A stretch of DNA of 43,577 nucleotides from Candidatus Sulfotelmatobacter sp. (GTDB lineage Bacteria; Acidobacteriota; Terriglobia; Terriglobales; Acidobacteriaceae). A model generated the notes under the pieces. The model was not told the origin of the DNA. It worked only from the letters and a program-made list of their open reading frames with translations, and searched no databases. This document shows positions 26,156 through 34,429 of the stretch, in pieces. Where the stretch lies: the NCBI GenBank assembly GCA_030039165.1, contig JASHQM010000124.1, positions 1 through 43,577 on the forward strand. Reading direction: 5' to 3'. Each line of letters starts with the position of its first letter. Position 1 is the stretch's first letter. Position numbers and translations under genes: made by a program.

Positions 26156-26614
26156 ATGCCGGTGGACCGCCCCCACGACTCTCTCCCAGAAAAGGATTTC
26201 AATCCAGACAAATTGCATTTGCTTTTGCGTGTGACCTTTGCCGCCGACCGTAGTGCCGTCGAGCCCACGGTAGGGCAGGTCATGGCTGTCGTCCGCGGGA
26301 TGAAGGGCATCAATGGCAAGGAAGACGCGATCGAACTGTCATTGCAGGAAGCTCTGGCCAATGCGGTGATTCACGGCGCCAAAGAGGACGCAAGCAAAAC
26401 GGTTGAATGCATTGTGAGCGGCGACGATGAACAGGGAGTGCTGATCGTTGTACGCGATCCGGGCATCGGTTTTGACCCCGCTTCCATTCCGGTGTGCACG
26501 ATCGGAGAAAACCTCTTTTCGAACCATGGCCGGGGAATTTTTCTCATCAACCAACTCATGGATAAAGTGTGGTTCCACCGGAATGGAACTGAGATCCACA
26601 TGGTGAAGCGCTAG
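26156..26614 (+). CDS. RsbW-like anti-sigma factor / serine kinase ATPase
   Basis: 152 residues, a stand-alone HATPase_c_2 domain. The N-box is ELSLQEALANAVIHGA, the G1 box RDPGIGFDP and the G2 box NHGRGIFLINQLMD. This short GHKL form is typical of RsbW/SpoIIAB-like kinases, which sequester sigma factors or phosphorylate STAS antagonists. No STAS protein or sigma factor is adjacent, so partners are unknown. It ends 7 bases from the convergent NtrX-like gene. Confidence 0.85.
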   Translation: MPVDRPHDSLPEKDFNPDKLHLLLRVTFAADRSAVEPTVGQVMAVVRGMKGINGKEDAIELSLQEALANAVIHGAKEDASKTVECIVSGDDEQGVLIVVRDPGIGFDPASIPVCTIGENLFSNHGRGIFLINQLMDKVWFHRNGTEIHMVKR

Positions 26615-26621
26615 TCTGCCC

Positions 26622-27980
26622 TCATTCTTTAATCGCAATTCCTAACGCTTTCATCTTACGATACAAATGGCTGCGCTCCAGCCCAAGGACTTCGGCGGTG
26701 CGGGTAACGTTGCCGTGATTCTCGTCGAGCTTCTTCAGGATGTAATCCCGTTCATAAGCATCGCGTGCCTGATGCAAGGTGGAGAATTCGCTGTGTAAGG
26801 CACGGCGGTGCCCGTCGCGGTAAACGAGGGGCGGGAGATGCTTGCGCTCGAATCGCGTGGTCAGCGGATTCATGATGACGATGCGCTCGATTACATTCCG
26901 CAGTTCGCGAACATTGCCCGGCCAGGAGTATTGCATCAGGGCGTCGATAGCATCGTCGCTGATTTCGCGGGGCCGCCGGCCGTAGGTGGCTGCCAGCTCC
27001 TTTAGGAAGTGACGCGCAAACAGCGGAATGTCTTCCTCGCGGTCACGCAACGGCGGAACAAAAAATGGGATCACATTCAGCCGGTAAAACAGGTCCTCGC
27101 GGAAATTTCCACGCGAGATTTCTTCTTCCAGGTCCTTGTTAGTGGAAGCGATGATGCGCACATCCACCAGAATGCTTTCGTCCCCGCCGAGCGGAACCAC
27201 ACGTTGCTCATCAAGCGTTCGCAGTACCTTGGATTGCGTTTTTAAGCTCATGTCACCCACTTCGTCCAGAAACAAGGTGCCTCCGTGTGCTTTCTGGAAC
27301 TTGCCTTCCTTGTCCGCGGCCGCGCCCGGGAACGAGCCTTTATAATGGCCAAAGATCTCGCTCTCGATCAGGTCCTCGGGAATAGCGGCGCAATTGACCT
27401 CGACAAAAGTCTCATCCTTGCGCAGACTTTGTGCGTGGATGGCGCGGGCAACGAGCTCTTTTCCCGTTCCCGATTCGCCGTAAATCAGTACGCGTCCGTT
27501 GGTCGGGGCCATGAGCGTAATCTGCTGGCGCAAGGCCTTCATGGGAATGCTGTCTCCGACAATCACGCTTTTCGGAAGTAGCTGTTTTTTCAGGTCAACA
27601 TTCTCGTGGCGCAGCTTCTTGGCTTCGATCGCGTTCTTCACCAGAATGAGCGTCTTATCGATGGAAAGCGGTTTTTCCAGGAAATCGTACGCGCCCAGCT
27701 TGGTGGCACGCACGGCGGTTTCGATCGTGCCGTGGCCCGAGATCATGATGACTTCGGGAGGATCATCGAGCTTGCGGATCTCTTCAAGGGTTTGAAGACC
27801 GTCGATGCCGGGCAGCCAGATGTCGAGCAAAACCAGTTCGTAATAATGCTCGCGGCGCAACACCTTCAGGCATTCCTCACCACTGTCGAGGGCCGCGGTC
27901 TCATAGCCTTCGTCGGCCAGCACGCCCTGGAGCGATTCGCGAATCCCCGATTCGTCATCGACAATAAGGATCTTAGACAT
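26622..27980 (-). CDS. ntrX: NtrX-like AAA+ response regulator with variant sigma-54 loop
   Basis: About 452 residues. The receiver domain begins MSKILIVDDESGIRESL, with phospho-Asp in LVLLDIWLPGIDG. The AAA+ domain has Walker A YGESGTGKELVARAIH and Walker B GGTLFLDEVGDMS. The L1 loop, normally GAFTGA, reads GSFPGA. The C-terminal Fis-type helix-turn-helix is NVTRTAEVLGLERSHLYRK. The frame extends to 28100, but ATG 27980 gives a normal receiver N-terminus and overlaps the kinase stop by 8 bases. GAFTGA contacts sigma-54, so the substitution questions sigma-54 dependence; NtrX proteins are known to vary here. Confidence 0.9.
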   Translation of the reverse strand: MSKILIVDDESGIRESLQGVLADEGYETAALDSGEECLKVLRREHYYELVLLDIWLPGIDGLQTLEEIRKLDDPPEVIMISGHGTIETAVRATKLGAYDFLEKPLSIDKTLILVKNAIEAKKLRHENVDLKKQLLPKSVIVGDSIPMKALRQQITLMAPTNGRVLIYGESGTGKELVARAIHAQSLRKDETFVEVNCAAIPEDLIESEIFGHYKGSFPGAAADKEGKFQKAHGGTLFLDEVGDMSLKTQSKVLRTLDEQRVVPLGGDESILVDVRIIASTNKDLEEEISRGNFREDLFYRLNVIPFFVPPLRDREEDIPLFARHFLKELAATYGRRPREISDDAIDALMQYSWPGNVRELRNVIERIVIMNPLTTRFERKHLPPLVYRDGHRRALHSEFSTLHQARDAYERDYILKKLDENHGNVTRTAEVLGLERSHLYRKMKALGIAIKE

Positions 27981-30219
27981 GCTGGGCGCTTGCAGTGGCA
28001 ATGGCAGGTTCGGTAACCACCGGCAGCTCGACGATGAATCTCGCTCCCACCGGCTTGTTCTCTTCCACGCGGATGGATCCCTGATGCTCTTCGATGACAC
28101 GGCTTACAATTGCCAGGCCTAGCCCGGTACCCCGTTTGCGAGTAGAAAAATAAGGCAGGAACAGTTTTTCCTTCAGCTCACGCGTCACCCCGTGCCCGGT
28201 ATCCGCAATCGTGATTTCAACAGCATCGCGGCTGGCCACCAGAGAAGTCGCAATCTCGATCTCACGAACCACTGAATTCCGCATCGCCTCCGCGGCATTG
28301 TCGACAAGATTGGCGACAGCGCGCTTAATGGCTTCCTCATCGGCCATGACTCTGGGAAGATCGGGCGTCAGCAATTTATGAAGCCGGATTCCATCCAGCC
28401 TGCCGTTGAACATGGAGAGCGCACTCTCGATCACCTGGTTGATATCCGCAGGATGTGGGTTAGAGGTTGGAAATTGCGCCAAAGTGGCGAAATCATCGAC
28501 CAGGCGCCGAACCGTTTCGACCGCACTTGCAATTGTCTGTGCGCAACTGTGGACAATACCCAGCGACATCTTATCGGAAGTCTTCGTGCGCTCAAGGTGA
28601 CGCTGAATGCGCTCCGCGGAAAGCGCGATCGGAGTCAACGGGTTCTTGATTTCGTGAGCGACGCGGCGCGCCACTTCACGCCACGCAGCCTGCTTTTGTG
28701 CCCTCAGCAGATCGGAAAGATCCTCGAAAACGATTACGTACCCTGAGCGTGCTTCCTGACTACCCAGCGGTGCGACTGTGACGGCAACGTTCACCGATCC
28801 GCGCGGCACCGGCATTTCCATCTGGCTGGCAGTCATTCCCAAGCGCTCGGAGCGCCGCAGCATGGGTTCCAGATCCTCGAGCACGTCTGCCGAGAATAAA
28901 TCCGCCAGGGCGGCGCCTCGCGGCGCGAACTCGCCGCCTGCAATGCTTTCTGGATGAAACAGGCGTAACAAAGCCTGATTCGCGTGAGTAACTCGCCGAG
29001 AAGCGTCAATCGAAAGTACCCCGGTCGGAATGCTCTCGAGAATAGTCTCCATCTGCCGGCGGCGCTGCTCGAGTTCGGCGTTGGCAGCGCTCAGTTCGCA
29101 GCTGGAAGTCTCAATCTGTCTGCGGCCAGCCTCGAGTTCTTCCGCCATGCGGTTGAACGAACGCACCAGGTCGCCAATCTCGTCGGCGGCTCTGACCTCG
29201 ACGCGATAGTCGAGACGTCCACGTGAAATTTCCTGGGTTGCCTCGGCTAAAGCGGCCAGTGGCCGTGTCACCAGCTTCGATAAAAACCATGCCAGCCACA
29301 TGGTCACAAACAGCACCATCATAGTCAGCAGAAGCAACAGGCCCATATAAGTGCGACGCACTTGCCGGCGTTCATGCGCTAGTTCGATATAACGCTGCTG
29401 GCTGATCTCCAAATCTTTGACAGTTTTCGAGAATTGCTGGGGCAAGGGAATTGCGATCAGAATCTTTCCGTTGCTTCCAACTTTGGCGCTGCCCAACGTG
29501 TATTGGGTCTGCCCCCAGGTAAACTGCGCGGGCTTGCCGGCGGTCGCTTCGGCAAGCGGCAGTTTGGTCTTCAACGCAGGCCATTCGGCAGGAGCATTGA
29601 AACTGGCCTCCGCATCTCCATCCTGAATTGCCAGGGCGAAGCCGCCTTGCAATGTTGGCTCATGCCTTTGAAATTCCGCCACCACCGGCGAGAATCCATG
29701 TCCTTCAAAACTGCGCCGGGCTTCGGCACTAGAGGCGATTGACGTGGCTTCCGCGCGTGCGTTTTGCGCGGCATATTCCACCAACAGCGCCGCCATCGCA
29801 TGAGTATCGGAACGAACCTGCTCCACAGGCGTAGAGAACCACTTGTCGATGGAGCGGTTCATCAGTCCGTAGGCAAACCAGTACATTACGATGACGGGAA
29901 CGAACGAGAGCAACAAAGCTCCCACTACCATGCGGGTGCGGAACTTTGAGCCCAGCACGCCAAGGCGCCGCTCGGCCGCCAGCTTCAGCAGATTGCGCGC
30001 AAAGACAAACGTGAGGGCAACGAACAATAGCGAAATCAACAGCGAAAGCGCATAAAAGACCACGATCTGCTGGTTGTTGGCGGCGTGCACCTGCGTCAGC
30101 TCGAAGGCGGTCTGGGAGACGAGTATGGCGAGCAGAACAAACACCGAAACTGCAAGCAGGATGATTACCTGCCTTCGGCTGGGAGTATTCGCGGGACGGA
30201 TTGGATCGGTTTGAGGCAC
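27973..30219 (-). CDS. ntrY: NtrY-like sensor histidine kinase
   Basis: About 748 residues. Three membrane segments lie near the N-terminus, then an extracytoplasmic region of about 140 residues and a fourth segment (LLLLLTMMVLFVTMWLAWFL). HAMP (DEIGDLVRSFNRMAEELE), PAS (ILESIPTGVLSIDASRRV), HisKA (ARRVAHEIKNPLTPIALSAE) and HATPase (DTGHGVT; GTGLGLAIVSRV) domains follow, the NtrY order. The open frame reaches a TTG at 30342 that would overlap the xylanase stop by 4 bases. I chose GTG 30219 because a perfect TATAAT lies between (30274-30279) and the extra residues are not membrane-protein-like; this start is uncertain. Confidence 0.88.
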   Translation of the reverse strand: MPQTDPIRPANTPSRRQVIILLAVSVFVLLAILVSQTAFELTQVHAANNQQIVVFYALSLLISLLFVALTFVFARNLLKLAAERRLGVLGSKFRTRMVVGALLLSFVPVIVMYWFAYGLMNRSIDKWFSTPVEQVRSDTHAMAALLVEYAAQNARAEATSIASSAEARRSFEGHGFSPVVAEFQRHEPTLQGGFALAIQDGDAEASFNAPAEWPALKTKLPLAEATAGKPAQFTWGQTQYTLGSAKVGSNGKILIAIPLPQQFSKTVKDLEISQQRYIELAHERRQVRRTYMGLLLLLTMMVLFVTMWLAWFLSKLVTRPLAALAEATQEISRGRLDYRVEVRAADEIGDLVRSFNRMAEELEAGRRQIETSSCELSAANAELEQRRRQMETILESIPTGVLSIDASRRVTHANQALLRLFHPESIAGGEFAPRGAALADLFSADVLEDLEPMLRRSERLGMTASQMEMPVPRGSVNVAVTVAPLGSQEARSGYVIVFEDLSDLLRAQKQAAWREVARRVAHEIKNPLTPIALSAERIQRHLERTKTSDKMSLGIVHSCAQTIASAVETVRRLVDDFATLAQFPTSNPHPADINQVIESALSMFNGRLDGIRLHKLLTPDLPRVMADEEAIKRAVANLVDNAAEAMRNSVVREIEIATSLVASRDAVEITIADTGHGVTRELKEKLFLPYFSTRKRGTGLGLAIVSRVIEEHQGSIRVEENKPVGARFIVELPVVTEPAIATASAQHV

Positions 30220-30273
30220 TGAAATGAGTTCACAAACAGTAAAACAATTGCCGAAATTGACGAAACTAAAGAC

Positions 30274-30279
30274 ATTATA
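30274..30279 (-). promoter_or_regulatory. Possible -10 box for ntrY
   Basis: A perfect TATAAT on the minus strand, 55 bases before the chosen GTG start. The -35 position (CTCGCG at 17 bases) is poor, so the promoter would be weak or activator-dependent. Confidence 0.3.
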
Positions 30280-30338
30280 GATGGATGCATGAGGAGCGCG
30301 AGCAGTCGCTGTCGATCTGCCGTCCGGCGACGTGATGA

Positions 30339-31424
30339 TCAATGCATCGCCTGGCGTCCGGCGGAAAGCTCCTCCAGGACGGCGCGGTAGGCCATCTTGG
30401 GTCTGTATTCGCGGTCAAATAGCAGGGCCTGCCCATGCGTTCCGTGCGAGTGCGATCCGATCCATGAATACTTATCCGTAAATCCCCACATTTGAATAGC
30501 GGTGCAGCCCGCATTGTTTAAACAGGCGCGAACGATCTTGCGGTAGATTTCGGCCTGGCGTGCCAGGTCTTCAGGATGAGACACGCCAAAGGCATCGACC
30601 GGCACGGAGACATCAAGTTCTGTGACATGAACCTGCAAACCCAGTGCGCTGAGGCGCGCGATGTTCTTCGAAAGCTCAGCAGCCAATTTTTGAGCGTCAG
30701 TATCGAGAGTGGAAATATGCAGCTGTAATCCCACACCATCGATGGGAACGTGCCGGTCTTGGAAATCTTTGGCCATGGCATAGATTGCATCCGACTTGCG
30801 ATTCATCCCCTCGCCTTCGGCTTCGTTGTAGAACAGCAATGCGTGAGCGTCAGCCTCGTGCGCCCAGCGGAATGCCTGCTCAATGTAGCCTGTTCCCTGC
30901 CCGGCCATGCCGATCCCCGGCTGGTTGTACCAGATTGAGTCGCGCAGATTTCCCTTTTCGTCCATGGCTTCGTTCACCACGTCCCAGGCAAAGACCTGGC
31001 CGGCGTAGTGCTTCATCACACGATCAATATGATCGTGCAACATGCGCGCTAACTGTTCTGGGTTGAAATGCCCCGTCGTCAGCCACTCCGGATTATTTCG
31101 TCCCCAAATAAGGCAATGCCCGCGAACCTCCATCTGATGGGCTTGGGCGAATCGAATTAACTCGTCACCTTGGCGAAAATCGTAGGTACCCTGGTCGGGC
31201 CGCAGAACCCACCACTTCATCACATCTTCGGGTTCGACCATGTTGAACTCACGGGCAAGAGTGGTGGCATAGAGCGTTTCGGAGAGTTGAGCCGGCCTCA
31301 CAGCCGTACCAATCAACACGCCAGATTGCTGAGCTTCCTGCCGCAGCGATTGAGCCCCGCAGGGCAACGTAACAATCATTAGAAGAATAGCGGGCCAAAC
31401 TCGCAGCAAATGCACCTCGCTCAA
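30339..31424 (-). CDS. Secreted GH10 endo-1,4-beta-xylanase
   Basis: 361 residues. The signal sequence spans about 1-24. The GH10 acid/base Glu is in WDVVNEAMDE (E152) and the nucleophile Glu in HVTELDV (E269). Other family marks are VMKWWVLRPDQG, GHCLIWGRNNPEWL and IQMWGFTDKYSWI. GH10 enzymes cleave the beta-1,4 xylan backbone. No carbohydrate-binding module is attached. The start is TTG 31424 with GAGG 7 bases upstream. It lies between the endonuclease III-like gene and ntrY on the same strand, an unusual context without other xylan genes. Confidence 0.92.
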   Translation of the reverse strand: MSEVHLLRVWPAILLMIVTLPCGAQSLRQEAQQSGVLIGTAVRPAQLSETLYATTLAREFNMVEPEDVMKWWVLRPDQGTYDFRQGDELIRFAQAHQMEVRGHCLIWGRNNPEWLTTGHFNPEQLARMLHDHIDRVMKHYAGQVFAWDVVNEAMDEKGNLRDSIWYNQPGIGMAGQGTGYIEQAFRWAHEADAHALLFYNEAEGEGMNRKSDAIYAMAKDFQDRHVPIDGVGLQLHISTLDTDAQKLAAELSKNIARLSALGLQVHVTELDVSVPVDAFGVSHPEDLARQAEIYRKIVRACLNNAGCTAIQMWGFTDKYSWIGSHSHGTHGQALLFDREYRPKMAYRAVLEELSAGRQAMH

Positions 31425-31475
31425 GGCGGAACCTCAAACCGTTTTTCTACTACTGGAACGAAGGCCGATGACCGA

Positions 31476-32258
31476 TTACATACGGGAAGGCAGGAACTCC
31501 CGTAAAGGGCAATCGTCACATCGTGCCTGTGATTTTCTGCAATAATTCTTTCCCACCCCGACGATCAGCCCGTGCATCTCGTTATAAACCTGAACCAAAG
31601 CGGTTCGCTGGACCGTGCTCATGGCCGAAGGAGGGTGCGCGGCTCCTCCCACTTTTTTCTCTAACTGCCCGCTCACCCTCTCTGATCCAGCTACTGACTC
31701 GCCAACCGGCGCCAGCGCCCGGTCAAAGAGCTCGCGAATCTGTCCATAAGAAGCGTCTTCCGGCAAGATTTCATGGCGCGCAAGAATGCGTCGGGTGTAA
31801 GCATCCACCACGAATACAGGATGGTTCCCGGCATAGAGCAGAATCGAATCGGCGGTTTCGGGGCCAATTCCGTTCAGCGCTAGCAACTCCTCACGCAGCT
31901 CACCGGTCGGCTGGGCAAACATTCGCGGCAAAGAACCGCGATACCTGCGATCCAGAAATCTGACGAACAGTTTCAGTCTTTGAGCCTTCTGTCGAAAATA
32001 GCCCGCCGGACGAATGAACCGCTGGAGCCTAGCCAGAGGAACGCGACGAATCCCTGCCACGCTCAGCAGCCGCGCCGCTCGCAGATTTGCCATGGCCTTT
32101 TCCACGTTGGTCCAGGCCGTGTTCTGCGTCAGATAGGCTCCTACGATGACTTCAAAGCGGGACTGGGCCGGCCACCAGTGCTGCGCTCCCCAGGCTCGGT
32201 ACAAAGCGTCGTAGTAGTTGCGAATCTGCCGTTCTTTTTCTTCGTTTTGGCCGGGCAA
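31476..32258 (-). CDS. Endonuclease III-related DNA glycosylase (HhH-GPD)
   Basis: 260 residues. The helix-hairpin-helix reads LLALNGIGPETADSILL, followed by the catalytic Asp in FVVDAYTRRIL. The position of the Nth catalytic lysine is occupied by Glu (GPETA), pointing to a monofunctional glycosylase, similar to the MagIII-like branch (YLTQNTAWTNVEKA is also typical of that branch). Near the C-terminus the iron-sulfur pattern is C-x6-C-x2-C (CRKSQARCDDC) but the fourth Cys is missing; the protein ends REFLPSRM. A Gly/Ser/Glu-rich insert lies at about 185-215. TTG 32258 has AAGGATT upstream. Confidence 0.85.
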   Translation of the reverse strand: MPGQNEEKERQIRNYYDALYRAWGAQHWWPAQSRFEVIVGAYLTQNTAWTNVEKAMANLRAARLLSVAGIRRVPLARLQRFIRPAGYFRQKAQRLKLFVRFLDRRYRGSLPRMFAQPTGELREELLALNGIGPETADSILLYAGNHPVFVVDAYTRRILARHEILPEDASYGQIRELFDRALAPVGESVAGSERVSGQLEKKVGGAAHPPSAMSTVQRTALVQVYNEMHGLIVGVGKNYCRKSQARCDDCPLREFLPSRM

Positions 32259-32599
32259 GATGAGAAATCCTTATTCCACCTGATTGATCGAGTGTACCCG
32301 AGCGGCATACCAGCCGAGTGACTTGCGGTTCAACGCTTACCGAAGTCTATGTACCTCCTCGGAAGCGCAAGATAAATCTTGCAAAAAAGCTCCATCTGAC
32401 GCGGGTTTGACCGGCCCAGGCCTTCCCAAATAAAGAGGAGGCGGAGTCCAAGTACTACGGTAACTGGTGCGGTAATCGCCTAGCTGTGACAATTTATGTC
32501 ACCGCATGGACGCCGTGTATTCTCCCCGCTTCGAATGGGTTCGTGCGCGCGCCGACATGGCCTCGGCCTGGTTTTACTTCGTGGTTAGGAGATCGACCT
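32259..32599. other. Upstream region of the pil operon
   Basis: 341 bases. It holds the hairpin GCAAGA (32367-32372) / TCTTGC (32377-32382) and the palindrome at 32486-32502. A promoter-like TTGACC occurs near 32407 without a good -10. No ORF supported except the upstream extension of pilB, which I reject. Confidence 0.5.
32486..32502. promoter_or_regulatory. 17-bp palindrome upstream of pilB, possible operator
   Basis: GTGACA-ATTTA-TGTCAC is a perfect 6+6 inverted repeat about 98 bases before the pilB ATG. It does not have CRP spacing. It looks like a dimeric-regulator site, but no match to a known operator is claimed. Confidence 0.42.
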
Positions 32600-34315
32600 A
32601 TGTCTCAACGGCTGGGTGACCTTCTCGTCAAAGAGAAGATCATTACCCCAGAGCAGTTGGAACAAGCGACGAAGACGCAGAAGGAGCAGAACTGCCGCCT
32701 GGGCTCCGCCCTGGTGAAGCTCGGCTTCCTGACTGACGAGGACGTCACTAATTTTCTCTCCCGTCAGTATGGCGTGCCCGCCATTAACCTTTCGTACTTC
32801 GAAATTGATCCGGCGGTGGTCAAGCTGATTCCGCATGAAACCGCCAAACGCTATCAGATCCTGCCGCTCAGCCGCGTCGGTGCGTCGTTAACCATCGCCA
32901 TGGTCGATCCGACCAATGTGTTCGCCATGGACGACATCAAGTTCATGACCGGCTTCAACATCGAGCCGGTGGTGGCTTCCGAAAGCTCCATTCTCGCTGG
33001 AATCGACAAAGCCTACGGTACGACCAAAGAGGAAGACCTCGAAACCGTGATGCAGTCGATGACAGAGACGGGCGATAGCGACATCGAGGTCCAGGCGGAA
33101 GAGCAAGAAATGGAACTCTCGCAGCTGGAAAAGGCTGCGGACGAAGCTCCCGTCGTGAAGCTGGTGAATCTGGTGTTGACCGATGCGGTCAAACGCGGCG
33201 CTAGCGACATTCACATCGAACCTTACGAAAAAGAGTTCCGTGTGCGCTTCCGCATTGATGGCGTGCTGCAGTCGATCATGTCGCCTCCCATGAAGCTGAA
33301 AGACGCCATTACCTCGCGCCTGAAAATCATGGCGAAGCTCGATATCAGCGAAAAGCGCCTGCCGCAAGACGGCCGCATCATGCTGAAGATGAACATCGGC
33401 GGGCGCAAGAAGCAACTCGACTTCCGCGTGAGCACGTTGCCGACGTTGTGGGGCGAAAAAATCGTGCTCCGCCTGCTGGACAAGGAAAACCTGCGCCTCG
33501 ACATGACCAAGCTCGGTTTCGAGTCGGAATCGCTGGTCAAATTCGAAAAAGCCATTCTCAAACCCTACGGCATGGTGCTTGTGACCGGACCAACCGGATC
33601 GGGCAAAACCAACACGCTTTATTCATCCATCGCGCGCCTGAACCAGCCCGACACCAACATCATGACCGCAGAAGATCCGGTCGAATTCCAACTGGGCGGT
33701 GTGAATCAGGTGCAGATGAAGGAGCAGATCGGCCTGAACTTCGCCGCTGCCCTGCGCTCGTTCCTGCGCCAGGACCCAAACATCATTCTGGTCGGCGAAA
33801 TCCGCGATTTTGAAACCGCTGAAATCGCCATCAAGGCCGCACTTACCGGCCACCTGGTTCTCTCGACTTTGCACACCAACGGCGCACCTGAAACGATCAC
33901 CCGTTTGATGAACATGGGCATCGAGCCCTTTCTGGTCGCGACTTCGGTGCACCTGATTTGCGCGCAGCGCTTAGTCCGGCGCATCTGCAAAGACTGCTCT
34001 GAAACGGTCGAGGTTCCCGTACAAACCCTGATCGAAGAAGGATTCAGCCCGGAGGAAGCAAAGACGGTCAAGATTCAGAAAGGAAAAGGGTGCGGCGTGT
34101 GCAGCAATACCGGCTACAAGGGCCGTGCCGGCCTGTATGAAGTGATGGAAGTCGACGACGAGATCAAAGAGCTCGTCCTGGTCGGCGCCTCAGCTGTCGA
34201 GCTGAAGAAGAAGGCGATCGAGCGCGGCATGATTACGCTGCGACGCAGCGGATTGGTCAAAGTAGCTGCGGGCATCACCACACTGGAAGAGGTGGCGCGC
34301 GAAACCATTCATTAA
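32600..34315 (+). CDS. pilB: Type IV pilus extension ATPase PilB
   Basis: About 571 residues. The N-terminal MshEN-like region starts MSQRLGDLLVKEKIITPEQL (residues 1-160). The ATPase core has Walker A GPTGSGKTNTLYS (about 330), Asp box EDPVEFQLGG and Walker B NIILVGEIRDFETAEIA (about 394), His box LSTLHTNGAPETI, and a four-cysteine zinc site, CKDC and CGVC (about 462 and 497). The open frame extends to 32486, but ATG 32600 has AGGAG 8 bases upstream and matches the family N-terminus. It drives pilus extension in the inner-membrane motor, and is the first gene of pilB-T-C-S-R. Confidence 0.95.
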   Translation: MSQRLGDLLVKEKIITPEQLEQATKTQKEQNCRLGSALVKLGFLTDEDVTNFLSRQYGVPAINLSYFEIDPAVVKLIPHETAKRYQILPLSRVGASLTIAMVDPTNVFAMDDIKFMTGFNIEPVVASESSILAGIDKAYGTTKEEDLETVMQSMTETGDSDIEVQAEEQEMELSQLEKAADEAPVVKLVNLVLTDAVKRGASDIHIEPYEKEFRVRFRIDGVLQSIMSPPMKLKDAITSRLKIMAKLDISEKRLPQDGRIMLKMNIGGRKKQLDFRVSTLPTLWGEKIVLRLLDKENLRLDMTKLGFESESLVKFEKAILKPYGMVLVTGPTGSGKTNTLYSSIARLNQPDTNIMTAEDPVEFQLGGVNQVQMKEQIGLNFAAALRSFLRQDPNIILVGEIRDFETAEIAIKAALTGHLVLSTLHTNGAPETITRLMNMGIEPFLVATSVHLICAQRLVRRICKDCSETVEVPVQTLIEEGFSPEEAKTVKIQKGKGCGVCSNTGYKGRAGLYEVMEVDDEIKELVLVGASAVELKKKAIERGMITLRRSGLVKVAAGITTLEEVARETIH

Positions 34316-34320
34316 ACCGT

Positions 34321-34388
34321 CGTTGGTCGTCGGTCGTCGGCCAGCAAGAACGAGAATGGCCAAAGACCAACGATCGAGGACCGACGAC
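34321..34388. repeat. Palindromic repeat cluster between pilB and pilT
   Basis: CGTTGGTC (34321-34328) pairs with GACCAACG (34365-34372), and GTCGTCGGTC (34326-34335) pairs with GACCGACGAC (34379-34388). The two helices share bases and so compete. The direct repeat GGTCGTC also occurs. This looks like an interspersed palindrome or a transcript-processing element in the pil operon. Confidence 0.5.
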
Positions 34389-34429
34389 TTTAGAGAAGAA
34401 TTCGAGACGTCAAAGGAAGGAACTTTGCC

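Noticed and set aside
26622..28100. Longer NtrX-like start at 28100
   Set aside because: The first 40 residues would be read from inside the ntrY HATPase region and lie ahead of a normal receiver start at 27980.
32486..32599. N-terminal extension of PilB to ATG 32486
   Set aside because: The extra 38 residues do not resemble family N-termini, and ATG 32600 has a strong ribosome site at 8 bases.
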